Assembly (NCBI RefSeq): GCF_003855255.1
Contig: NZ_CP034072.1
Location: 4,065,585-4,129,584 of the forward strand
Length of the DNA stretch: 64,000 nt
From: Mycolicibacterium nivoides
Lineage (GTDB): Bacteria > Actinomycetota > Actinomycetes > Mycobacteriales > Mycobacteriaceae
Reading direction: 5' to 3'
A model generated the notes under the pieces. The model worked only from the letters and a program-made list of their open reading frames with translations. It made no database searches and was not told where the DNA came from. Of this stretch, positions 51,802 through 59,187 are shown piece after piece. Positions within the stretch are counted from its first letter, which is position 1; every line of letters begins with the position of its first letter. Both the position numbers and the translations under genes were made by a program.

Positions 51802-54165
51802 GTGGGCGCGCTTGATGGCTTCTATTCGACGTGGAGCAAAGCCAAGGACACCTTCGGCGTAGGCACCCCCACCGACGGCAGCCAGTACAACGGCAGCAGC
51901 TCGCAGCTGCTGAAGATGAAGTCCTCGATCGAATCGGCCCAGCCTGACGACCGCTGGCAAGGCAAGGGCTCAGAGGCCTATGCCGCGGCCAACAAACAAC
52001 ATGCCGCCATCTACGAAAAGCTGGCTGACCTCGACAAGAAGATGGCCGCCGAAGTCACCAACGCAGCCAATGTCGTCACCAACGGGCGCAATCAACTCGA
52101 CACCACGAAGTCCTGGGTCGACAGCGCAGTCAACTCACTGCCCAGTTCCCTCAGCGCCCAGGCTCGCGAGAAGAGCCTGATCCCGATCGCCAAGGAAGGC
52201 ATCACCCAGGTCAACAACACCGTCAGCACCGCCAACGGGGACATGCTCAAGATCGGCTTCCGCGTCACCGACCTCAAGAATGCGTTTGATGAGCTCCAGA
52301 ATCAGAAGCTCGGGCCGGGGGACGTGCTCAAGGCTGCCGGGGATCAGCCTGACGATAAGAAAAAAGAGCCTCAGCTCGATTCGAAGAACGGCCGCACAGA
52401 CGCAGAGGCCCTTCAGAACGGCGCGGGCCGGCTACTTAGTCCTGAATACCGCGATCGACTCATTGAGGCTGGGACTCTATCCGAACAACAGTTGGCAGAC
52501 TTGGCCGCGGGTAAAGACGTCATTGTTGGCGCGGACCGAATGGCATACCTATACCAATTGTCCCAAGGCCTCAATGGAATGTCTCCCGAGGACGTTAAGG
52601 CCATGTCCGCGAGCCTACCGCCAGACGAACAAAAGGCATTGGCCCAAGGCTTGGCAATCATCTCCAATCACCACGCATTGTCCGGTATCCCTAACTCCGA
52701 AGGGGTTACCGATGCCACGCGCGATAATTTCATACCCGCCGCAGGGAGCTTGATCAACCTTCCGGACGGGATCCATCAGGAACTATCGCGCGACGACAGG
52801 GTGGTGGTTCAACCCGGACATACGGTCGGGACGGGAACTATGTTCCCTACACATGTGCCCGAAAGCACCAAACTAAACGGCGTGGGCGCAATACAAGATA
52901 TCTCAGACATCTTAAAGCCAGGTGATGGCAGATACTTCAACGGCAGCGAAGCAACAAAGTCGATGCTTGACGCATCGTCGCAGTATGCCAACGCAGACGC
53001 CAAGCACAACGCTACATCTGGAGACGCTCTGTCGCGGCCCAGTATTACTTCCGATCACCACGGTAAAGATCTACCCGGAGCCCTCGCCGATGTTATCCAA
53101 GTGTCAGGCAACGACCATGTCGGAGTGCACGACCTGAGTACCAATCCTTCTACGAGAGATAATTTCCTTCACGGACTCACCGCCGAGAAATGGAACGAGC
53201 ATTCGGGCCAAGTCGGTGATGCTTTCCGTTGGACGGGTTCCGATCCGGGAAATCCCATCGCAGCGGAAACTGCCAATTCGGTTGCGCACTACCTCTCTGA
53301 TAGCGCGGATGATCACCTGCGGCATATGCCAGGTGGCGGCTTCTTCGGCGAAGTCAATGGCGGATTACTTCAGGCCATGGCGGACGGTACCTCGCCATAT
53401 TTGGCTCAACTAGCAGGCGCTGGTCCTGAATCAGGGTTCACGTCGCCCGGTATCGACGGATTCAACAAAGCTAGCGACATGAGCGCTCTGTTTTCCGTGT
53501 TCGATCAGGACCACACAGCGGGCACAGTCGCCAACAACGCCGCCTTGCAACAGAAGTTCTTCCTCGAAGTCAACGCCGCTGAACACGGCGATGTGCCAGG
53601 GAACAGCGTCGAGGTCGCTTCTCGTCTCAGCGAGGCAATGGCAAACGGCGCGACAGATGCAAAGAATGCAGGGATCGCAAACCACGCTTGGCAATTGCAC
53701 GAGGACAACCAAAAGGCTGGGGTGATGTTCGACACTGTCTACGGCGGACTCACCGCCGTAGAAGGACTCGTGCCGGGCGGACAGATCCCCGCTGCCGTTC
53801 AAACAGTCCTGGGACCCATGTTCAAGGATCAACTACTGCCTGAAACCGATCCGACGACCGTGCATGGAGACGACTTCTTCACTAACCAGCTCAGCGAAAA
53901 TAGGTTCAGCAATACAACGTCGAATTACGCTGTCGCCTTGCAGGGCTTGATAAATTCCCATCCAGAAATTGCACACGACGCAGCCTTGAAGGACCTTATG
54001 AACGGCGGCCATGTCGATCTCTACAACGTTGCCAACAAGAGCCTGAATGCGGATGACATACTCAGCGACTGGTTTGAGGCTAACGGCGCTCGTTACGGGT
54101 ATGACCAAAGCACCTGGACGACTCAACGCCATGATGGCACAACGAATGACAACTGGAGTTATTGA
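51802..54165 (+). CDS. ESX-substrate-like modular protein (Rv2082/Rv0026-like)
   Basis: A 787-residue protein. Residues 1-160 form the conserved head seen in the mycobacterial TPR-repeat-region/EspA-like families: MGALDGFYSTW, then a WxG turn (Trp52-Gln-Gly54) in DDRWQGKGSEAYAAAN, and long helices to about 155. This WxG helix-turn-helix is the form of type VII secreted proteins; no strict YxxxD/E follows in the second helix. The remaining 600 residues are hydrophilic with no motif I recognise. GC drops sharply after about 52300 and rare codons such as TTA appear, pointing to a replaced tail. Two lipoprotein genes follow. No ESX machinery gene is in the window. A toxin role is only a hypothesis. 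Confidence 0.75.
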   Translation: MGALDGFYSTWSKAKDTFGVGTPTDGSQYNGSSSQLLKMKSSIESAQPDDRWQGKGSEAYAAANKQHAAIYEKLADLDKKMAAEVTNAANVVTNGRNQLDTTKSWVDSAVNSLPSSLSAQAREKSLIPIAKEGITQVNNTVSTANGDMLKIGFRVTDLKNAFDELQNQKLGPGDVLKAAGDQPDDKKKEPQLDSKNGRTDAEALQNGAGRLLSPEYRDRLIEAGTLSEQQLADLAAGKDVIVGADRMAYLYQLSQGLNGMSPEDVKAMSASLPPDEQKALAQGLAIISNHHALSGIPNSEGVTDATRDNFIPAAGSLINLPDGIHQELSRDDRVVVQPGHTVGTGTMFPTHVPESTKLNGVGAIQDISDILKPGDGRYFNGSEATKSMLDASSQYANADAKHNATSGDALSRPSITSDHHGKDLPGALADVIQVSGNDHVGVHDLSTNPSTRDNFLHGLTAEKWNEHSGQVGDAFRWTGSDPGNPIAAETANSVAHYLSDSADDHLRHMPGGGFFGEVNGGLLQAMADGTSPYLAQLAGAGPESGFTSPGIDGFNKASDMSALFSVFDQDHTAGTVANNAALQQKFFLEVNAAEHGDVPGNSVEVASRLSEAMANGATDAKNAGIANHAWQLHEDNQKAGVMFDTVYGGLTAVEGLVPGGQIPAAVQTVLGPMFKDQLLPETDPTTVHGDDFFTNQLSENRFSNTTSNYAVALQGLINSHPEIAHDAALKDLMNGGHVDLYNVANKSLNADDILSDWFEANGARYGYDQSTWTTQRHDGTTNDNWSY

Positions 54166-54962
54166 TGCGCACGTGCACAACCATGAAGCGCACAGTTGCG
54201 GCGCTACTGGCTATCTCAGTAATTAGCACCGGTTGTACGCAGCCAGAGCCCGCCGCACCCAATACCAGCCCAGCAACCTCGAGCGCCCCGAGCGCCCCGA
54301 GCGCTGATGACATCTTGCAATACTCCAACCGATGGATTCAGAATCCAAACATCGACCTGATGTCCCCAGAAGGGACCTTTGTCCGAGCTGCAGTGGAATC
54401 GCTCGACCGTGTCGGATACGGTCGCGGTACCGGAATTGAGGCGATTACAGATGCCGGCTATCCCGGATTTGCTCACGCCTTTAACAATGTTCGAAATCCC
54501 GACACATTCGGACTCCCTGGAGGTAAAGACCGGGATGAGGTTGGGACAATGTACTGGGAAGTAGTCGCAACGCACCGCAGCGGTGACCTAATTACTGCGG
54601 GAGTATGCGCCTACGGGTCGATGATCGCCGCAAAGGAATACGGCGGCGGCTACCGGAGTTCGGGACGTCAGCTCCCGGCAGGAAGTGCCAGATGGATCAC
54701 GTTCGGGCCTGATCAAGCTCTGCCCGACATCAAACAGGTTTCACCGCCCTCAAACCAGCGAGGCCCACGACGCACCCCCGTAGACAACGTTTTCGGCACC
54801 TGGGTACTCGCGGATTACAAGGTTCTCGGCGCCGATACCGACCTACCCCAGTGCGGCAACACTCTCGCTCCAGGCACACCACCGGATGCGCCAAACGACT
54901 ATTTCGTCCAATCCGAGCCGCTGCCGACGCTGCCGCCCGACCCGGGTTGGCCCGAGTCGTAA
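54165..54962 (+). CDS. Lipoprotein of unknown function
   Basis: A 265-residue lipoprotein: signal MKRTVAALLAISVISTGC with lipobox ISTGC (lipidated Cys near residue 24). A Ser/Pro/Ala-rich linker follows, then a globular domain (TFVRAAVESLDRVGYGRG, VCAYGSMIAAKEYGGGY) that I do not recognise. The ATG overlaps the stop of the previous gene (TGATG), so the two are coupled; a second ATG at 54183 is possible. The composition is as AT-rich as the tail of that gene, which suggests they travelled together. Confidence 0.8.
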   Translation: MRTCTTMKRTVAALLAISVISTGCTQPEPAAPNTSPATSSAPSAPSADDILQYSNRWIQNPNIDLMSPEGTFVRAAVESLDRVGYGRGTGIEAITDAGYPGFAHAFNNVRNPDTFGLPGGKDRDEVGTMYWEVVATHRSGDLITAGVCAYGSMIAAKEYGGGYRSSGRQLPAGSARWITFGPDQALPDIKQVSPPSNQRGPRRTPVDNVFGTWVLADYKVLGADTDLPQCGNTLAPGTPPDAPNDYFVQSEPLPTLPPDPGWPES

Positions 54963-55191
54963 TTGTCACGCGCCAAGCTGCAGGCGTGACTGACAGACGT
55001 GAAATGGTATGCGAGTCCCGCTAACCGCCGTCCCAACCGCGACACCAAGAGACCGCCTCGCGGTGAGAGATTCATTGGGGCGCGCATACGACGCGATTGC
55101 TTCCTCGCCCGCCAGCGGTGACGTGGACGTGTGTGGCGCGTCCAAGATCCATACCTGCCCCCCTAAACTGCTCGGACACGTGCAGGAGATC
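54963..55191. other. Intergenic region between the two lipoprotein genes
   Basis: 229 bases without a convincing gene. The frame of the next gene is open through 55009-55191, but the encoded stretch has no family likeness and the signal peptide with its binding site starts only at 55192. It could be a remnant of an older gene or the leader of the next one. Confidence 0.45.
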
Positions 55192-55713
55192 ATGCACTCG
55201 GTCGCTGAATCGCCAAAGCCCGCACATGCGCTTGTTCGAGCGATCGGTTCCGCCGTGGTACTCGCCGCGTCGGTTTTCGTTGGGGCCTGTCACAGCCGTG
55301 ACGAAATCGCACCGATGGAAACTTCGATGCACGACAACCCAATTCGCCATGCCCCCGAGCCCCTGACCAAACGCTTCCCTGAAATCGGTAAGCCGATCTC
55401 AGCCACCTGGATGAGCGGCACACTCGGCGCACAATCAGACAGCCGGGTCACGGTGCCTGGGCCCTCGGTTTACTGGATCGAAGCAATCATCGAACTTGAA
55501 CCAGCCACTACAGACACGCTGCGGTCGAAGTACGCACCCACGGCAAGCGGCGAGACTCCGAACCTCAACGGCAATCTTCGGACCGAAGTACCTGCCGGCA
55601 CGTATCTGACCAGCACGGCGTTGGATACCGCACTCAGCAACGACGATTGGCGGTCAATCGCTTATCTCCACAGCGGTTCACACACGCTCGTACTGCGGTC
55701 GGTCGACGATTGA
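55192..55713 (+). CDS. Second lipoprotein of unknown function
   Basis: A 173-residue lipoprotein, MHSVAESPKPAHALVRAIGS followed by a hydrophobic stretch and lipobox VGAC (Cys near residue 32). The start ATG has a clear binding site (AGGAGAT). The mature domain (KPISATWMSGTLGAQSDSRVT, YWIEAIIELEP, STALDTALSNDDWRSIAYLHSG) is not recognised. It closes the accessory island begun at 51802; a partner or protective role for the ESX-like protein is a guess. Confidence 0.7.
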   Translation: MHSVAESPKPAHALVRAIGSAVVLAASVFVGACHSRDEIAPMETSMHDNPIRHAPEPLTKRFPEIGKPISATWMSGTLGAQSDSRVTVPGPSVYWIEAIIELEPATTDTLRSKYAPTASGETPNLNGNLRTEVPAGTYLTSTALDTALSNDDWRSIAYLHSGSHTLVLRSVDD

Positions 55714-55740
55714 TTCGGGCCAGGTGCCAAGCTGGCAGGC

Positions 55741-56118
55741 ATGACTGACGACGTACGCCAACAGGGCCTGCGGGTCCTCCAAGAGCTGGTTCCGCATCTG
55801 TCGGAGAAGAACGTCGAACCCGACGGGTCCTTCGGCGACGAGCTCCTGGCGATCGGCGTCGACAACGTCTTCGGCCGGCTGTGGAGCCGTGAGGGCCTGA
55901 GCCGGCGTGATCGCAGCCTGGTCACCATGGGCATCCTGATCGCCCTGCGGGCCACCGATGAGTTCGAGTCGCACGTCAGGATCGGCCTGCGAAACGGCCT
56001 CACCGAGGACGAGATCGCCGAGGTCATCTACCACTCCAGCGGCTATGCGGGCTTCCCGAACGCCAACACCGCGATGAAGGTGGCCAAGCAGGTAATCGAA
56101 GGGCCGGACTCGCTGTAG
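55741..56118 (+). CDS. Carboxymuconolactone decarboxylase family protein
   Basis: A 125-residue protein of the CMD/PcaC family. The conserved helix FGRLWSREGLSRRDRSLVTMGILIAL and the segment EDEIAEVIYHSSGYAGFPNANTAM carry the family's Glu and His residues; the Cys pair of AhpD-type members is absent. The ATG start is 28 bases after the lipoprotein stop. No other aromatic catabolism genes are near, so the true reaction is unknown. Confidence 0.88.
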   Translation: MTDDVRQQGLRVLQELVPHLSEKNVEPDGSFGDELLAIGVDNVFGRLWSREGLSRRDRSLVTMGILIALRATDEFESHVRIGLRNGLTEDEIAEVIYHSSGYAGFPNANTAMKVAKQVIEGPDSL

Positions 56119-56159
56119 CCGCTCTCCGAACACCTACGCCGACTAGGGCAAAAAAATGG

Positions 56160-56232
56160 AGCCACCCAGGGGAATCGAACCCCTGACCTATTCATTACGA
56201 GTGAATTGCTCTACCGACTGAGCTAGGGTGGC
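56160..56232 (-). tRNA. tRNA-Thr (anticodon CGT)
   Basis: On the minus strand the acceptor arms GCCACCC and GGGTGGC pair. The D arm GCTCAGTCGGTAGAGC and the T arm CAGGGGTTCGAATCCCCTG are standard. The anticodon stem ATTCA/TGAAT encloses the loop CTCGTAA with anticodon CGT, reading ACG. CCA is not encoded. A run of seven Ts follows the 3' end. Confidence 0.97.
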
Positions 56233-56287
56233 ACGCTCGGCGAACCGGGCGGCACGAGTCTACGGCAGGCCCCCGCTCAGACCCAAC

Positions 56288-57496
56288 TCACCCGCGCAAC
56301 GCCTGCCCGACGGTCGCCACCATGGCATCGACCGCGAACTTCGGCTTGACGTTGGTGGCCAGCGCTTCGCGGCATTCCAGGACCGCCTCGATGCAGCGCA
56401 GCAGCCGGTCCGGCGGCACATGCGCGGCCATGGCCTCCACTTTCTCGGCCATGTCCGGGTGATTGGCGGTCACCGCCGTGGCTCCCGATGAGACCAGAAG
56501 CGCATCGCGGAAATAGGTGGCGAGGTCGATCAGGGCCCGGTCGAGCGCGTCGCGTGAGGCCCGCGTCTGCCGGGACTTCTGCCGCCTCTCCAGCTCCTTG
56601 AGCGCACCGGCGGTGCCGCGAGTGGTGGTCGCGGTGCCTTTTCCGGTCCCGCCGGCGCCCAGGGCCGTCTTGAGCTCCTCGGTCTCGGTCTCGTTGCGCC
56701 CGGCGGTCAACGCCAGCGCTTCGGCCTCGGCGACGGCCACCATCTCCTCAGCGGCCGCGAATGCCCGCGCCGGGGTCGCGGCGTCCCGGGCCAGTCCCAA
56801 CGCGCGTTTACGGCGCTCCCTGGCCTCCGGATCGGTCGCGAGCCGCCGGGCCCGGCCCACGTGCCCGCCGCTGACCGAGGCCGCCCAGCGAGCGTCTTCC
56901 TCGGGCAGCCCGTCACCGGAGATCAGCACGTCGGCGATGGCATCCACCGACGGCGTGGTCAGCGCGACGTGCCGGCACCGCGAGCGCAGCGTGATCGCGA
57001 TGTCCTCCGGGTCCACCGATGGCGCGCACAGCAGGAACACCGTCGAGGCGGGCGGCTCCTCCACCACTTTCAGCAGCGCGTTGGCGGCGCCTTCGGTGAG
57101 CCGGTCGGCGTCCTCGATCACCACGATCTGCCAGCGCCCGGTCCCGGGCCGGCGCGATGCGATCTGGACGATCTCGCGCATCTCCTTGACGGCGATGGAC
57201 AGCCCCTCGGGCACGATCCGCCGCACATCGGCGTGGGTGCCGGCCATCGTCGTGGTGCAGGCCCGGCATTCACCGCACCCCGGAGTCCCCTCGGACGTGC
57301 ACTGCAGCGCCGCCGCGAAGCACAGCGCCGCGACCGAACGCCCCGATCCGGGCGGGCCGGTGATCAGCCAGGCATGTGTCATGGTCCCGACGGTGGTGCC
57401 ACTGTGTGGTGAATCACCCCGGGCCGCCAAGGCGGCCGCCACCAGCTCCTGTTCCACCGCGTGCTGGCCAACCAGCCGCGTAAAAACCCCGCTCAT
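56288..57496 (-). CDS. holB: DNA polymerase III subunit delta'
   Basis: Clamp-loader subunit of 402 residues (Rv3644c type). The N-terminal AAA+ domain has WLITGPPGSGRSVAAL (Walker A) at about 43-58, a zinc-binding set of cysteines GCGECRAC near 72-79, the sensor region IVVIEDADRLTEGAANALLKVVEEPP near 123-148, and LRSRCRHV after it. The start MSGVFTRLVGQ is used; an ATG three codons upstream is possible. It is divergent from the cyclase gene with 103 bases between. Confidence 0.92.
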   Translation of the reverse strand: MSGVFTRLVGQHAVEQELVAAALAARGDSPHSGTTVGTMTHAWLITGPPGSGRSVAALCFAAALQCTSEGTPGCGECRACTTTMAGTHADVRRIVPEGLSIAVKEMREIVQIASRRPGTGRWQIVVIEDADRLTEGAANALLKVVEEPPASTVFLLCAPSVDPEDIAITLRSRCRHVALTTPSVDAIADVLISGDGLPEEDARWAASVSGGHVGRARRLATDPEARERRKRALGLARDAATPARAFAAAEEMVAVAEAEALALTAGRNETETEELKTALGAGGTGKGTATTTRGTAGALKELERRQKSRQTRASRDALDRALIDLATYFRDALLVSSGATAVTANHPDMAEKVEAMAAHVPPDRLLRCIEAVLECREALATNVKPKFAVDAMVATVGQALRG

Positions 57497-57599
57497 CGCC
57501 CCCAACAGTAGTGGTCAAGCCGACACAACCACGTCACAGCAGGCGCTGAACGTCCCTGCGGCCCGATACGGTGAACGGGTGACCGCGGAGGCAATCCCT

Positions 57600-59183
57600 A
57601 TGAGGCGAATCAACGCATTCGTCCGGTGGGTGGCGCGTACCCCGTGGCCGGTGTTCACGCTGGGCATGCTGCAGGCCGACATCATCGGCGCATTGTTCGT
57701 GCTGGGCTTCCTGCGCTTCGGTCTGCCGCCCGAGGACCGCATCCAGCTTCAGGATCTGCCGGTGTTCAACCTGGCGATCTTCCTGGGCTACCTGTTCGTG
57801 TCGTTCACCATCGGCGCTTACCTGGCCCTGCGGCTGCTGATCCCGGTCATCCGCTGGCAGCGCCGCGACACCCTGTTGTCCAAGTCGGACCCCAGAATGA
57901 CCGAGCTGGCCCGCGTGCGGGCGCTCAAGATGCCCTTCTACCGCACCCTGATCAGCGTCACGAACTGGTTCCTCGGCTCGATCGTGTTCATCGTGGCCAG
58001 CTGGCCGGTTGCCAGTAAGTCCGCGCCCGTCGTCCTGGTCGCCACGGCCCTGGGTGCGACCGCCACCGCGATCATCGGCTACCTGCAGTCCGAGCGTGTG
58101 TTGCGGCCGGTCGCGGTCGCCGCGCTGCGCGGCGGGGTGCCGGAGAACTTCCGCGCCCCCGGGGTGATCCTGCGCCAGGTGCTCACCTGGGTGCTCTCGA
58201 CGGGCGTGCCGGTCCTGGCCATCGTGCTGGCCCTGGTGGCCAGCAAGTTCTCGATCCTGACAGCATCCGCCGACCGGCTGATCACCCCGCTGTTGCTGCT
58301 GGCCATCGCCGCGCTGGTGATCGGGCTGTCCGGGACCATGCTGGTGGCGATGTCGATCGCCGACCCGCTGCGCCAGTTGCGCTGGGCACTGGGTGAGGTG
58401 CAGCGCGGCAACTACAACGCTCACATGCAGATCTACGACGCCAGCGAGCTGGGCCTGCTGCAGGCCGGGTTCAACGACATGGTGCGCGAGCTGGCCGAGC
58501 GGCAACGGTTGCGTGACCTGTTCGGCCGGTACGTGGGTGAGGACGTGGCCCGCCGTGCCCTGGAGCGCGGCACCGAGCTGGGCGGGCAGGAACGCGACGT
58601 GGCGGTGCTGTTCGTGGACCTGGTGGGCTCGACGCATCTGGCGTCGACCATCCCGGCCGGCGACGTGGTGAACCTGCTCAACGAGTTCTTCCGGGTCATC
58701 GTCGACACCGTCAACCGTCACGGCGGGTTCGTCAACAAGTTCCAGGGTGACGCGGCGCTGGCCATCTTCGGCGCCCCCATCGAGCATCCCGACGCCTCCG
58801 GCGGCGCGCTGGCCGCGTCCCGCGAACTACACGACGAGCTGCTCAGCGTGCTGGGCAGCGACACCGAGTTCGGTATCGGGGTCTCCGCCGGACGCGCGAT
58901 CGCCGGCCATATCGGCGCTCAGGCCCGTTTCGAGTACACCGTGATCGGCGACCCGGTGAACGAGGCCGCGCGCCTCACCGAGCTCGCCAAGCTGGAGGAA
59001 GGCCACGTGCTGGCCTCGGCGATCGCCGTCAGCGGCGCACTCGATGCCGAGGCGCTGAGCTGGGACGTCGGCGAGATCGTCGAACTGCGCGGCCGCACGG
59101 TGCCCACCCAGTTGGCCCGCCCGATGAACCTGGTGCTGCCCCGCGACCTGGAGCGCCAGGCCGAGAGCGACGTCTCCAGCTAG
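57600..59183 (+). CDS. Membrane adenylate cyclase with HAMP domain (Rv3645-like)
   Basis: A 527-residue class III cyclase. Six membrane helices fill residues 15-285, followed by HAMP (IADPLRQLRWALGEVQRGNYN) to about 340 and the catalytic domain from 355. Metal Asp residues lie in LFVDLVGSTH and FQGDAALAIFG, the adenine-selecting Lys in NKFQGD and Asp in VIGDPVNEAAR, and the transition-state Asn/Arg in VNEAAR, so it should make cAMP from ATP. ATG 57600 has GGAGG eight bases away; GTG 57579 is possible. It is convergent with topA, four bases apart. Confidence 0.94.
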   Translation: MRRINAFVRWVARTPWPVFTLGMLQADIIGALFVLGFLRFGLPPEDRIQLQDLPVFNLAIFLGYLFVSFTIGAYLALRLLIPVIRWQRRDTLLSKSDPRMTELARVRALKMPFYRTLISVTNWFLGSIVFIVASWPVASKSAPVVLVATALGATATAIIGYLQSERVLRPVAVAALRGGVPENFRAPGVILRQVLTWVLSTGVPVLAIVLALVASKFSILTASADRLITPLLLLAIAALVIGLSGTMLVAMSIADPLRQLRWALGEVQRGNYNAHMQIYDASELGLLQAGFNDMVRELAERQRLRDLFGRYVGEDVARRALERGTELGGQERDVAVLFVDLVGSTHLASTIPAGDVVNLLNEFFRVIVDTVNRHGGFVNKFQGDAALAIFGAPIEHPDASGGALAASRELHDELLSVLGSDTEFGIGVSAGRAIAGHIGAQARFEYTVIGDPVNEAARLTELAKLEEGHVLASAIAVSGALDAEALSWDVGEIVELRGRTVPTQLARPMNLVLPRDLERQAESDVSS

Positions 59184-59187
59184 AAGG

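Noticed and set aside
55009..55191. N-terminal extension of the second lipoprotein
   Set aside because: The extension would place the export signal internally; the ATG at 55192 has a good binding site and proper signal.
56100..56160. T-rich run after tRNA-Thr as a separate terminator
   Set aside because: There is no hairpin other than the tRNA itself; the run is noted with the tRNA.
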